Below are positions 53,682 through 63,627 of a stretch of 64,000 nt of DNA, piece after piece. The DNA lies in assembly GCF_014268505.2 (NCBI RefSeq), contig NZ_JABWQP020000008.1, positions 124,001-188,000 of the forward strand, in the 5' to 3' direction. The notes below the pieces were generated by a model. The model was given only the letters and a program-made list of their open reading frames with translations. It did not search any database and had not been told where the DNA came from. The position numbers and the translations under genes are program-made. The stretch's first letter is position 1. Every line of letters starts with the position of its first letter. Origin of the DNA: Pseudomonas khorasanensis (GTDB taxonomy: Bacteria > Pseudomonadota > Gammaproteobacteria > Pseudomonadales > Pseudomonadaceae).

Positions 53682-56600
53682 ATGTTGATCCTGCGCGGCG
53701 CTCCTGCCCTTTCTGCCTTTCGCCACAGCAAACTCCTTGAGCAACTGAGCCAGAAGGTTCCAGCTGTCAGTGGCCTGTATGCTGAATTCGCTCACTTCGC
53801 CGAAGTCACCGGCGTCCTGACCGGCGACGAACAGCAGGTGCTTGCGCGCCTTCTGAAGTACGGCCCAAGTGTTCCGGTACAAGAGCCGACCGGCCGTCTG
53901 TTTCTGGTGTTGCCGCGTTTCGGCACCATCTCGCCATGGTCGAGCAAGGCCAGCGACATCGCACGCAATTGCGGCCTGAGCAAGATCCAGCGCCTGGAGC
54001 GCGGTATCGCGTTCTACGTGGCCGGCCAGTTCAGCGAAGCCGAAGCCCAGTTGGTTTCGGACGCCCTGCATGACCGCATGACGCAGATCGTTCTGGCCAA
54101 CCTCGAACAGGCTGCCGGCCTGTTCAGTCACGCCGAGCCGAAGCCGCTGACGGCCATCGACATCCTCGGCGGTGGTCGCGCTGCGTTGGAAAAGGCCAAC
54201 ACCGAACTGGGTCTGGCTCTTGCCGAAGACGAGATCGATTATCTGGTCAACGCTTTCAACGGCCTCAAGCGCAACCCGCACGACATCGAATTGATGATGT
54301 TCGCCCAGGCCAACTCCGAGCACTGCCGCCACAAGATCTTCAACGCCAGTTGGGATATTGATGGCCAGAGCCAGGAAAAAAGCCTGTTCGGCATGATCAA
54401 GAACACCTACGTGATGCACAGCGAAGGCGTGCTGTCGGCTTACAAGGACAACGCTTCGGTAATTGTCGGTAATGTCGCCGGCCGCTTCTTCCCGAACCCT
54501 GAAACCCGCCAGTACGGCGCGGTGCAGGAGCCGGTGCACATCCTGATGAAAGTCGAGACTCACAACCACCCGACCGCGATTGCCCCGTTCCCGGGCGCGT
54601 CCACCGGTTCCGGTGGCGAGATTCGCGACGAAGGTGCAACCGGTCGTGGCGCCAAGCCAAAAGCTGGCCTGACCGGTTTCACCGTGTCCAACCTGCAGAT
54701 CCCGGGTTTCGAACAGCCATGGGAAGTGCCATACGGCAAGCCTGAGCGCATCGTTACCGCACTGGACATCATGATCGAAGGCCCGCTCGGCGGCGCTGCG
54801 TTCAACAACGAATTCGGTCGTCCGGCACTGACCGGCTATTTCCGTACCTTCGAACAATCGATCACCACCCCGCACGGTGATGAAGTGCGTGGCTACCACA
54901 AGCCGATCATGCTCGCTGGCGGCATGGGTAACATCCGCGAAGAACACGTCAAGAAAGGCGATATCGTCGTAGGCTCCAAGCTGATCGTTCTCGGCGGCCC
55001 GGCAATGCTGATCGGCCTGGGCGGCGGCGCGGCTTCCTCCATGGCCACCGGCACCAGCTCGGCGGATCTGGACTTTGCTTCCGTGCAGCGTGAAAACCCT
55101 GAGATGGAACGTCGCTGCCAGGAAGTCATCGACCGTTGCTGGCAACTGGGTGACAAGAACCCGATCAGCTTCATCCACGACGTGGGCGCGGGCGGTCTGT
55201 CCAACGCCTTCCCGGAGCTGGTCAACGACGGTGAGCGCGGTGGCCGTTTCGAACTGCGCAACATTCCAAACGACGAACCGGGCATGGCCCCGCACGAAAT
55301 CTGGTCCAACGAATCCCAGGAACGTTACGTCCTGGCCGTCGGCCCTGAAGATTTCGAGCGCTTCCAGGCCATCTGCGAACGTGAGCGCTGCCCGTTTGCC
55401 GTGGTCGGCGAAGCCACTGCCGAGCCGCAACTGACCGTGACTGACAGCCACTTCGGCAACAATCCGGTGGACATGCCACTGGAAGTGTTGCTGGGCAAGG
55501 CGCCACGCATGCACCGTTCGGTGGTTCGCGAAGCTGAACTGGGCGATGATTTCGATCCGTCGAACCTCGACATCAGCGACTGCATCGAACGCGTTCTGCA
55601 TCACCCGGCCGTGGCGAGCAAAAGCTTCCTGATCACCATCGGCGACCGCACCATCACCGGCCTCGTGGCCCGTGACCAGATGGTCGGCCCATGGCAAGTG
55701 CCGGTGGCCGACGTTGCCGTCACCGCCACCAGTTTCGACGTGTACACCGGTGAAGCCATGGCGATGGGCGAGCGTACTCCGCTGGCATTGCTGGACGCGC
55801 CGGCGTCGGGCCGCATGGCTATCGGCGAAACCCTGACCAACATTGCCGCTTCGCGCATCAACAAGCTTTCCGACATCAAACTGTCGGCAAACTGGATGTC
55901 CGCCGCTGGCCACCCGGGCGAAGACGCGCGTCTGTACGACACCGTGAAGGCAGTCGGCATGGAGCTGTGCCCCGAGCTGGGCATCACCATTCCGGTGGGC
56001 AAGGACTCGATGTCCATGGCCACTCGCTGGAACGACAACGGCGAAGAAAAAACCGTGACTTCGCCGATGTCGCTGATCGTGACCGGTTTCGCGCCAGTGG
56101 CTGACATCCGTCAGACCCTGACCCCGGAACTGCGCATGGACAAGGGCACCACCGACCTGATCCTGATCGACCTCGGTCGCGGCCAGAATCGCATGGGTGC
56201 TTCGATCCTTGCACAGGTGCACGGCAAACTCGGCAAGCACGCTCCGGATGTTGACGATGCCGAAGACCTGAAAGCCTTCTTCGCCGTCATTCAAGGCCTC
56301 AACGCTGACGGTCATTTGTTGGCGTACCACGACCGTTCCGACGGTGGTCTGCTGACCTCCGTGGTGGAAATGGCGTTTGCCGGCCACTGCGGTCTGAGCC
56401 TGAACCTGGACAGCGTGGCGGAGAGCTCTGCGGAAATCGCCGCGATCCTGTTCAACGAAGAACTGGGCGCCGTGATCCAGGTTCGTCAGGACGCCACGCC
56501 GGATATTCTCGCGCAGTTCAGCGCGGCCGGCCTGGGCGACTGCGTGTCGGTGATCGGTCAGCCGATCAACAATGGCCAGATCAACATCACCTTCAACGGT

Positions 56601-57578
56601 GACACCGTGTTCGAAGGCCAGCGTCGTCTGCTGCAACGTCAGTGGGCCGAGACCAGCTACCGGATCCAGCGTCTGCGCGACAACGCCGACTGCGCCGAGC
56701 AAGAGTTCGATGCGCTGCTGGAAGAAGACAACCCGGGCCTCAGCGTCAAACTGAGCTACGACGTGAATCAGGACGTCGCCGCGCCTTACATCAAGAAAGG
56801 CATCCGCCCACAGGTTGCCGTACTGCGTGAGCAGGGCGTCAACGGTCAGGTGGAAATGGCCGCCGCATTCGACCGCGCCGGTTTCAGTGCGATCGACGTG
56901 CACATGAGCGACATTCTGGCCGGCCGTGTTGATCTGAACGAGTTCAAGGGCCTGGTGGCGTGCGGCGGTTTTTCCTACGGCGACGTGCTAGGTGCCGGTG
57001 AAGGCTGGGCCAAGTCGGCGCTGTTCAACAGCCGCGCTCGCGATGCGTTCCAGGGCTTCTTCGAGCGCAACGACAGCTTCACCCTCGGCGTGTGCAACGG
57101 TTGCCAGATGATGTCCAACCTGCACGAGCTGATCCCGGGCAGCGAGTTCTGGCCGCACTTCGTGCGCAACCGCTCCGAGCAGTTCGAGGCGCGGGTGGCG
57201 ATGGTTCAGGTTCAGGAGTCGAATTCGATCTTCCTGCAGGGCATGGCCGGTTCGCGTATGCCGATCGCCATTGCTCACGGTGAAGGTCATGCCGAGTTCG
57301 CCAGCGAAGAGGCATTGCTGGAAGCCGATCTGTCCGGTTGTGTGGCGATGCGTTTTGTCGACAACCACGGCAAGGTCACCGAGGCGTATCCGGCCAACCC
57401 GAACGGTTCGCCGCGCGGGATTACCGGTCTCACCAGCCGTGACGGGCGCGTGACGATCATGATGCCGCACCCGGAGCGTGTGTTTCGTGCGGTGCAGAAC
57501 TCGTGGCGTTCGGAAGAGTGGAACGAAGATGCACCTTGGATGCGTATGTTCCGTAACGCACGTGTCTGGGTTAACTAA
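53682..57578 (+). CDS. purL: PurL, phosphoribosylformylglycinamidine synthase
   Basis: 1298 residues, the large single-chain form. The N-terminal PurS-like and linker regions are followed by two FGAM synthase domains (ATP site in EPVHILMKVETHNHPTAIAP, split) and a C-terminal glutaminase with nucleophile C in GVCNGCQ and the H-P-E of the triad. It converts FGAR, glutamine and ATP to FGAM in purine synthesis. A 1091-residue open frame on the opposite strand is a shadow of this high-GC gene. Confidence 0.98.
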   Translation: MLILRGAPALSAFRHSKLLEQLSQKVPAVSGLYAEFAHFAEVTGVLTGDEQQVLARLLKYGPSVPVQEPTGRLFLVLPRFGTISPWSSKASDIARNCGLSKIQRLERGIAFYVAGQFSEAEAQLVSDALHDRMTQIVLANLEQAAGLFSHAEPKPLTAIDILGGGRAALEKANTELGLALAEDEIDYLVNAFNGLKRNPHDIELMMFAQANSEHCRHKIFNASWDIDGQSQEKSLFGMIKNTYVMHSEGVLSAYKDNASVIVGNVAGRFFPNPETRQYGAVQEPVHILMKVETHNHPTAIAPFPGASTGSGGEIRDEGATGRGAKPKAGLTGFTVSNLQIPGFEQPWEVPYGKPERIVTALDIMIEGPLGGAAFNNEFGRPALTGYFRTFEQSITTPHGDEVRGYHKPIMLAGGMGNIREEHVKKGDIVVGSKLIVLGGPAMLIGLGGGAASSMATGTSSADLDFASVQRENPEMERRCQEVIDRCWQLGDKNPISFIHDVGAGGLSNAFPELVNDGERGGRFELRNIPNDEPGMAPHEIWSNESQERYVLAVGPEDFERFQAICERERCPFAVVGEATAEPQLTVTDSHFGNNPVDMPLEVLLGKAPRMHRSVVREAELGDDFDPSNLDISDCIERVLHHPAVASKSFLITIGDRTITGLVARDQMVGPWQVPVADVAVTATSFDVYTGEAMAMGERTPLALLDAPASGRMAIGETLTNIAASRINKLSDIKLSANWMSAAGHPGEDARLYDTVKAVGMELCPELGITIPVGKDSMSMATRWNDNGEEKTVTSPMSLIVTGFAPVADIRQTLTPELRMDKGTTDLILIDLGRGQNRMGASILAQVHGKLGKHAPDVDDAEDLKAFFAVIQGLNADGHLLAYHDRSDGGLLTSVVEMAFAGHCGLSLNLDSVAESSAEIAAILFNEELGAVIQVRQDATPDILAQFSAAGLGDCVSVIGQPINNGQINITFNGDTVFEGQRRLLQRQWAETSYRIQRLRDNADCAEQEFDALLEEDNPGLSVKLSYDVNQDVAAPYIKKGIRPQVAVLREQGVNGQVEMAAAFDRAGFSAIDVHMSDILAGRVDLNEFKGLVACGGFSYGDVLGAGEGWAKSALFNSRARDAFQGFFERNDSFTLGVCNGCQMMSNLHELIPGSEFWPHFVRNRSEQFEARVAMVQVQESNSIFLQGMAGSRMPIAIAHGEGHAEFASEEALLEADLSGCVAMRFVDNHGKVTEAYPANPNGSPRGITGLTSRDGRVTIMMPHPERVFRAVQNSWRSEEWNEDAPWMRMFRNARVWVN

Positions 57579-57583
57579 GGCCT

Positions 57584-57895
57584 GTGTACAAGCTCGCGTT
57601 TTTTGTTCCTGACAGTCATGTCGAGGTGGTCAAGGGTGCCGTGTTCGCTGCCGGTGGTGGGCGGATCGGTGACTATGACCACTGCGCCTGGCAGGTGCTC
57701 GGGTCTGGTCAGTTTCGACCTTTGGACGGGAGTCAGCCGTTCATGGGTGAGGCGGGGCGGGTCGAGCAGGTTGAGGAATGGAAGGTGGAGCTTGTCGTGG
57801 CGGATGAGTTGATCGTTGCTGTTGTGGCGGCGTTGAAGCTTAGCCATCCGTATGAGACGCCGGCTTATGAGGTATGGCGGTTGGAGGATTTCTGA
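57584..57895 (+). CDS. YqfO-like small protein (NIF3/CutA-related domain)
   Basis: 103 residues. It has the pattern F-V-P-x-S-H-V-E, GGGRIGDYDHCAW and SHPYETPAYEVW of the YqfO/CutA-like domain, usually inserted in the NIF3 protein YqfO; here it stands alone. The GTG start follows TAAGG. The same gene is next to purL in P. aeruginosa (PA3762 region). Function unknown. A terminator follows. Confidence 0.85.
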   Translation: MYKLAFFVPDSHVEVVKGAVFAAGGGRIGDYDHCAWQVLGSGQFRPLDGSQPFMGEAGRVEQVEEWKVELVVADELIVAVVAALKLSHPYETPAYEVWRLEDF

Positions 57896-57917
57896 TCTTT
57901 CTGCTGCTGAGACAGGG

Positions 57918-57950
57918 AACCCGCTGAGAGTGATTTCAGCGGGTTTTTTG
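57918..57950 (+). terminator. Intrinsic terminator after the YqfO-like gene
   Basis: AACCCGCTGA pairs with TCAGCGGGTT around eight bases and ends in TTTTTT. Confidence 0.92.
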
Positions 57951-57959
57951 TTGGCCACG

Positions 57960-58200
57960 GTTTCTTGCCTGACTCATTTAACGGCCCAAAGGAAGCAAAG
58001 GTCTGTGCCCCAACGTTCGGCCCGCTCGCTGGAGCTCGGGGTTCCTTCGTTCCGGAATCGATCCGGGCGCATCGCCGCCGGTTTGTTTCGCTGCACCTCC
58101 TTTCGATGTGTTTGGCTGCGCCAAACGGTCGCTGCGATCAGGATCAAGCGGTACTCGAGCTAACGCTCATTGTCTGAGCGGGGCGGCTTCGCCGCGTGGG
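57960..58200. repeat. GC-rich intergenic element, probably a dispersed Pseudomonas repeat
   Basis: Blocks such as AACGTTCGGCCCGCTCGCTGG, GGGGTTCCTTCGTTCCGGAA, GATCCGGGCGCATCGCC and TTTGGCTGCGCCAAACGGTC look like a known type of Pseudomonas intergenic repeat. Open frames here are short and show no family. Recognition is from memory of similar sequences. Confidence 0.45.
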
Positions 58201-58233
58201 GCCAGGCTGATTTTGCTTTGCTTTGCTTTACTC

Positions 58234-58260
58234 TTGTGGGAGCGAGCCTGCTCGCGAAGG
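58234..58260. repeat. Single REP unit
   Basis: TTGTGGGAGCGAGCCTGCTC then GCGAAGG, with no inverted partner nearby. Confidence 0.75.
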
Positions 58261-58317
58261 CAGCCTGACAGCCGACGAATTATTGAGGTGTCGTCATTCC
58301 CGTGTAGGAGCTCCAGG

Positions 58318-60033
58318 TCAGGCCTTGGCGCTGACTTCGCTGCGTTTGACCAGTGCCAAAAGTGCTCCGCTCAAACTGGCAGCCTTGTCGCCCACCAACA
58401 GGTGCCAGACGCCACCCTCCAACTGGCTGACGCCCTTGCAACCCAGCGCCATTAACTGCGCTTCGGACAACGCTTTGCCATCCGCCAACTGCAAGCGGAT
58501 CCGGCTCATGGCAATGCAATCGAGTTGCAGCACATTGTCGCCGCCGCCCAACGCTTTCAACCATTGCTGCGCTTGCGAAGCCGCGATCACCAGCGCTTTT
58601 GGCTCGTCGACAATTGCAGCGGATTCAGCAAGCACCGCACGCCCCAATGCCGGCATCGCCAGGCGAATTTCGTCAGCGATGCTGTCCGCCAGCGGCCCGA
58701 CCACCACTTGCAGACTCCCGCCCTTGCCGGGGCGCACAACGGCCATCGCACCCAGCGCTTTCAGATCAGCATCGGAGGCCTTGTTGCGATCGACCATCTC
58801 CAGCCGCAACCGCGTGGTGCAGGCGCCCACGGTGAGCAGATTCTCCGCGCCACCGAGGGCCTTGATGTAAGCCCCGGCACGTTCGTTCTCCGCAAAAACC
58901 GCTTTCTGCGCCGTCGCCACGTCCTCACGCCCCGGTGTCTTCAGGTTGAAACGACGGATACAGAAGTCGAAAACCAGGTAATAGATCACTGCATAGGCGA
59001 GGCCCACCGGAATCACCAGCCAGCCATTGGTGGACTTGCCCCAGCCGAGGATCATATCGATGAAACCGCCCGAGAAAGTGAAACCCAGATGGATGTCCAA
59101 GCCATTGGTAATCGCCATCGACAGTCCGGTCAGCAATGCATGCAGCAGGTACAACAACGGCGCGAGAAACATAAAGGCGAATTCGATCGGCTCGGTCACG
59201 CCGGTCAGAAATGAGGTCAGCGCCATCGACAGGAATATCCCGCCCATGACCTTGCGCCGTTCCGGCAGGGCGTTGCGATACATCGCCAGGCAGGCAGCGG
59301 GCAGGCCGAAGATCATCATCGGGAACATGCCGGTCATGAACTGGCCGCCCTTTGGATCGCCGGCGAAGTAGCGCGACAGGTCTCCGGTCACCAACGCACC
59401 CGTAGTCGGGTCAGTGAAGTTGCCGAACACGAACCACGCCATGTTGTTGAGGATGTGGTGCAGCCCGGTGACGATCAGCAGACGATTGAACACGCCGAAG
59501 ACGAACGCGCCGAGGCTGCCGCTTTCCATCATCAGCGCGCCGAAGGCGTTGATGCCGTGTTGGATCGGCGGCCAGATGTAGCCGAAGACCACGCCCAGCC
59601 CGACCGCTGCGAAGCCGGTGACGATCGGCACGAAACGCCGGCCGCCGAAGAACGCCAGGTACTCCGGCAGCTTGATGTCCTTGAAGCGGTTGTACAGCGC
59701 GCCGGCCATCAGGCCGCTGACGATCCCGGCGAGCATGCCCATGTTGATGGTCGAGTCGAGCACCTTGAGGGTCGAGATCATCACCAGGTATCCGATGACC
59801 CCGGCCAGGCCGGCGGTGCCATTGTTGTCCTTGGCGAAACCGACGGCGATGCCGATGGCGAAAATCATCGCCAGGTTGGCAAAGATCACTTGGCCGGCGT
59901 CGTGAATGATCGCGATGTCGAGCAGGTCGGTGTCGCCCAGGCGCAGCAGCAGACCGGCAATCGGCAGAATCGCGATGGGCAGCATCAGTGCGCGGCCGAG
60001 GCGTTGCAGGCCTTCGATGAAGAGTTGATACAT
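58318..60033 (-). CDS. nagE: NagE, N-acetylglucosamine PTS permease (IIC-IIB-IIB)
   Basis: 571 residues. The membrane IIC domain (about 1-365) includes GITEPIEF-like FLTGVTEPIEFAFMFLAPLLY (split). A first IIB domain has the phospho-cysteine C405 in GACTTRLR. A second IIB-like domain (about 480-571) has alanine where the cysteine should be (IAMSRIR); a cysteine two residues earlier may not serve. It imports and phosphorylates GlcNAc with phosphate from NagF. AAGGA precedes ATG 60033. Last gene of the nag operon. Confidence 0.94.
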   Translation of the reverse strand: MYQLFIEGLQRLGRALMLPIAILPIAGLLLRLGDTDLLDIAIIHDAGQVIFANLAMIFAIGIAVGFAKDNNGTAGLAGVIGYLVMISTLKVLDSTINMGMLAGIVSGLMAGALYNRFKDIKLPEYLAFFGGRRFVPIVTGFAAVGLGVVFGYIWPPIQHGINAFGALMMESGSLGAFVFGVFNRLLIVTGLHHILNNMAWFVFGNFTDPTTGALVTGDLSRYFAGDPKGGQFMTGMFPMMIFGLPAACLAMYRNALPERRKVMGGIFLSMALTSFLTGVTEPIEFAFMFLAPLLYLLHALLTGLSMAITNGLDIHLGFTFSGGFIDMILGWGKSTNGWLVIPVGLAYAVIYYLVFDFCIRRFNLKTPGREDVATAQKAVFAENERAGAYIKALGGAENLLTVGACTTRLRLEMVDRNKASDADLKALGAMAVVRPGKGGSLQVVVGPLADSIADEIRLAMPALGRAVLAESAAIVDEPKALVIAASQAQQWLKALGGGDNVLQLDCIAMSRIRLQLADGKALSEAQLMALGCKGVSQLEGGVWHLLVGDKAASLSGALLALVKRSEVSAKA

Positions 60034-60056
60034 GGCGTTTGTCCTTGTTGTTTTTG

Positions 60057-62570
60057 TTAGCGCAGTGGCCAATGTTGATGACAGGCCTCACGCACCGCTG
60101 CGGCGCTGCTCAGCTTGAGCAGGTCGCGGGCGAGGCGCTGGCATTCGGCTTCGTGCAACTGGCGCACGCGGTCCTTGATTTCACCGATCTGCACCGGGCT
60201 CACCGACAGTTCGGTCACGCCCAGGCCGATCAGCACCGGCGTCGCCAGCGGGTCGGAGGCGAGGGCGCCGCAGACGCCGACCCAGCGCTTGTGCACCGCC
60301 GCGCCTTCGCAAGTCATGGCGATCAGTCGCAGCAGCGCCGGGTGCAAGGCGTCGACCCGCGCGGCCAGACCTGCGTGGTCGCGGTCCATGGCCAGGGTGT
60401 ATTGCGAGAGATCGTTGGTACCGATCGAGAGAAAGTCGGCGTGTTCGGCCAGTTGCTCGGCTTGCAGCGCGGCGGCGGGGACCTCGATCATCACGCCGAT
60501 TTCCGGACGCTGAGCAATGCCGAGCTGAAGGCACAGGGCTTCGACGCGCTGGCGAATCTGCAGCAGTTCGCCGACTTCGGTGACCATCGGCAACAGGATC
60601 CGGCAACGTTGAAGCGGGCGGATTTGCAGCAGCGCGCGCAGTTGCTGATCGAGGATTTCCGGTCGCGCCTGGGCCAGACGAATGCCGCGCAGGCCGAGCA
60701 CTGGGTTGGCTTCGGCGGGCAGCGGCAGGTAGTCGAGCTGTTTGTCGCCACCGACGTCGATGGTGCGGATGATCACTGATTTTTCACCCATGGCATCGAG
60801 CACGCCTTGATAGGCGAGGCGCTGCTCTTCGACGTCCGGCGCAGTCTGGCGGTCGACGAACAGAAACTCCGTGCGCAACAGGCCGACGCCATCGGCACCG
60901 TTGGCAAAAGCGTCCGCCGCTTCATGGCTTGAGGCGACATTGGCGACGACTTCAATGGCCACGCCATTGCGGGTTTCGGCAGGCAGATGAGCGTTGGCTT
61001 GCTGTGCATCGCGCCGTTGTTGGCGATCTATTTGCGCTTGATTGACCTCGGCCAGACGCTCGTCATTTGGCGTCAGTTCGAGGCGACCACCGTCAGCATC
61101 GAGCACCACCGCGTGACCTTGCGGCTGATCGAGTAATGCCGAGCCCAGGGCAACGAGGCACGGCAGACCTTTGCCGCGCGCCAGGATCGCCACGTGCGAC
61201 GTTGCGCCGCCCTCGGCCATGCACAACCCGGCGACTCCCTGCGCGCTGAGTTGCAGCAGATCCGACGGGGTCAGTTCATGCGCAGCGACGATGGCGCCGG
61301 CTGGTACATCGTAATGCCAGGCCTCGCCAAGCAGGGCGCGCAATACGCGTTGCTTGAGGTCGCGCAGGTCGTTGGCGCGCTCGGCCAGCAGCGCACTGCC
61401 GGTATCTTGCAGCACGGTGCATTGCGCCTCGATCGATTGATTCCAGGCGTGGGTCGCGGCGGTGCCTTGGGCGATGGATTGCCGGGCGGCGTCGAGCAGG
61501 GCCGGATCTTCGAGCAATGCAAGATGCGCGGCGAAGATTGCTTCTTCATCGGCGTTTTTCTGCTTTTTTGCCTGGGTGAGCGTGCCGTCGATTTCGCAAC
61601 GCACATGATTCAACGCCGCTTCGAGTGCAGGCATTTGCTCAAGGGGATCATTGTTGCCAGCGTCCGTCGGCAGACTGATCGTGCTCAAGCGAAACAGTGG
61701 CCCACCGACCAGTCCCGGCGCTGCGCAAACGCCGTGCAGCGTGCCGGCCTCGACAGGCCGTTCTGGTGCTGCAACGCAGACCGGCGCCGCAGCGTGATGA
61801 TCATCGGGCAGCGCGGTAGCCAACGCTGCAAGCAGCGCTTGCAACGCAGCCTCGGCATCCGGCCCCTGACAGCTGACCTGCACTTCATCCTGCTCGCCAA
61901 CCGCGAGCCCCATCAATCCGATCAGGCTGTTGCACGGTGCGGATTTGCCGGCGAAGTGCAGATGCGCCTGGCTTTTGAAGCCTTGTGCCGTCTGGCGAAT
62001 CAGCGCGGCGGGGCGTGCGTGCAAACCGCCGCGATGAGCCACGCGCACCTGGCCATGAATCTCGGGACCGGCGACAGCTTCGGCATTCGCCGCCTCAGCG
62101 TTGCGGGCGACGATGTGCAGCAACGGCTCGCCGACTTTCACCGCTTTGAGCGTGATCGGGCGCAGATGAAAGTCCGCACTGTTAGTCAGAATCAACAGAC
62201 TGATCAGGCTTTTGCACTGCTGACCGACTTTGTCGAGGTCGTAGCGCAACAGCGGCTGGCTCTGGCTGACGCGGTCACCTTCCTTGACCAGCATCGCGAA
62301 ACCTTCGCCGTTGAGCTCAACGGTGTCGAGGCCCAGATGCAGGAGGATTTCCGCGCCGTTGTCGGCGCGTACGGTGACGGCGTGGCTGCTGCGTGCGACG
62401 TGGATGATCACGCCGGCGCAGGGCGAATACAGCGTGTCGTTGATGGGATCGATGGCAATGCCATCGCCCATTGCGCCGCTGGCAAACACCGCGTCCGGCA
62501 CCTTGGCAAGCGTGAGCACCGGGCCGCTGAGCGGGGCGCTGAGGGTCAGCTCTTTATTGTTGTCGGGCAT
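60057..62570 (-). CDS. nagF: NagF, multiphosphoryl protein (EIIA-HPr-EI)
   Basis: 837 residues, three PTS proteins fused. The EIIA-Glc-like domain (about 1-150) has H78 in ILLHLG. The HPr domain (about 172-255) has H184 in GGLHARPAA. Enzyme I (about 278-837) has H459 in GGATSHVAIL and the PEP-binding C-terminal barrel with GTNDLSQYT and the late cysteine in GVCG. It carries phosphate from PEP to NagE without the general PTS proteins. It lies between nagB2 and nagE. Confidence 0.95.
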   Translation of the reverse strand: MPDNNKELTLSAPLSGPVLTLAKVPDAVFASGAMGDGIAIDPINDTLYSPCAGVIIHVARSSHAVTVRADNGAEILLHLGLDTVELNGEGFAMLVKEGDRVSQSQPLLRYDLDKVGQQCKSLISLLILTNSADFHLRPITLKAVKVGEPLLHIVARNAEAANAEAVAGPEIHGQVRVAHRGGLHARPAALIRQTAQGFKSQAHLHFAGKSAPCNSLIGLMGLAVGEQDEVQVSCQGPDAEAALQALLAALATALPDDHHAAAPVCVAAPERPVEAGTLHGVCAAPGLVGGPLFRLSTISLPTDAGNNDPLEQMPALEAALNHVRCEIDGTLTQAKKQKNADEEAIFAAHLALLEDPALLDAARQSIAQGTAATHAWNQSIEAQCTVLQDTGSALLAERANDLRDLKQRVLRALLGEAWHYDVPAGAIVAAHELTPSDLLQLSAQGVAGLCMAEGGATSHVAILARGKGLPCLVALGSALLDQPQGHAVVLDADGGRLELTPNDERLAEVNQAQIDRQQRRDAQQANAHLPAETRNGVAIEVVANVASSHEAADAFANGADGVGLLRTEFLFVDRQTAPDVEEQRLAYQGVLDAMGEKSVIIRTIDVGGDKQLDYLPLPAEANPVLGLRGIRLAQARPEILDQQLRALLQIRPLQRCRILLPMVTEVGELLQIRQRVEALCLQLGIAQRPEIGVMIEVPAAALQAEQLAEHADFLSIGTNDLSQYTLAMDRDHAGLAARVDALHPALLRLIAMTCEGAAVHKRWVGVCGALASDPLATPVLIGLGVTELSVSPVQIGEIKDRVRQLHEAECQRLARDLLKLSSAAAVREACHQHWPLR

Positions 62571-62604
62571 GGCTGGGTCTCATCAGGTGTGCAGTCAGTC
62601 GGGC

Positions 62605-63627
62605 TTAATGCGTGCGAGTTACTTTGCTCAGATGGCGCGGCTGATCCGGGTCCATGCCGCGGGCAACGGCGAGACCCGCGGCCATCACGTAGAAGCTCTG
62701 GATGGCCAGGATCGGATCGAGAGCCGGGTGCTCGGCGCGGGTCAGGGTCAGGTCGCGTTCAGTGACATCGTCCGGCGCAGCGAGCAAGACGCGGGCGCCG
62801 CGCTGGCGCATTTCTGCCGCCAGGCTCAGCAGCCCGGCCTGTTCGGCGCCGCGTGGAGCGAAGACCAGGAGCGGATAGTGTTCATCGATCAGCGCCATCG
62901 GGCCGTGACGGACTTCGGCGCTGCTGAAGGCTTCGGCCTGAATCGCCGAGGTTTCCTTGAATTTCAGCGCCGCTTCCTGAGCGATGGCAAAGCCTGCGCC
63001 ACGGCCGATGACCATCAGGCGTTCGCAGTCGCGCAGGGCCTCGATGGCCACGCTCCAGTCCTGTTTTGCCGCGTCGCGCAAGCCTTCGGGCAGCGCGTTG
63101 CCGGCTTCGAGCAGTTCGCCGTCTTCTTTCCAGTGCGCAATCAGACGGGCGCTGGCGCTGAGCGTGGCAATAAAACTTTTGGTCGCGGCGACGCTGCTTT
63201 CGGTACCGGCCAGCAGCGGTACGCTGAATTCACATGCCGCCTCCAGTGGCGAGTCGGCGGCGTTGACCATCGACACACTGAGCGCGCCACGCTTGCGCAA
63301 CAAGCGCAGGCTGTTGACCAGATCCGGGCTCTGGCCCGATTGCGAAAACGCAAATGCCACCTGACCGCTGACCTTCAGCGGCGCCTGTTGCATGGTCACC
63401 ACCGACATCGGCAACGACGCCACCGGCACGCCCAGATGTTGCATGGTCAGGTAGGCGAAGTAGCTCGCCGCATGGTCGGAACTGCCCCGCGCCACGGTCA
63501 TTGCAACCTGCGGTGGCTGGCGGCGCAGGCGACCGGCGATCTCGATTATTTGTGGATCGAGCTGCTGCAGTTGGGCTTGCACGGCCTCGAAAGAGGACAG
63601 CGCCTCTTCAAGCATTTTTGAAGTCAA
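62605..63627 (-). CDS. nagB2: SIS-domain glucosamine-6-phosphate deaminase (NagB2-type)
   Basis: 340 residues with two SIS domains like the isomerase half of GlmS: ARGSSDHAASYF, FSQSGQSPD, E-S-S-V-A-A-T-K-S and SSAEVRHGP. NagB-II converts glucosamine-6-phosphate to fructose-6-phosphate and ammonia. TTG 63627 has GGAG six bases upstream, so I use it; ATG 63615 inside the nagA stop region is the alternative. It is not GlmS because the glutaminase domain is absent. Confidence 0.92.
   Translation of the reverse strand: MTSKMLEEALSSFEAVQAQLQQLDPQIIEIAGRLRRQPPQVAMTVARGSSDHAASYFAYLTMQHLGVPVASLPMSVVTMQQAPLKVSGQVAFAFSQSGQSPDLVNSLRLLRKRGALSVSMVNAADSPLEAACEFSVPLLAGTESSVAATKSFIATLSASARLIAHWKEDGELLEAGNALPEGLRDAAKQDWSVAIEALRDCERLMVIGRGAGFAIAQEAALKFKETSAIQAEAFSSAEVRHGPMALIDEHYPLLVFAPRGAEQAGLLSLAAEMRQRGARVLLAAPDDVTERDLTLTRAEHPALDPILAIQSFYVMAAGLAVARGMDPDQPRHLSKVTRTH

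Noticed and set aside
53628..56903. 1091-codon open frame on the minus strand opposite purL
   Set aside because: It lies wholly inside purL, has no recognisable domains, and such long antisense frames are common in GC-rich Pseudomonas genes.
57965..58177. Short frames downstream of the YqfO-like gene
   Set aside because: The DNA is repeat-like and the translations look random.
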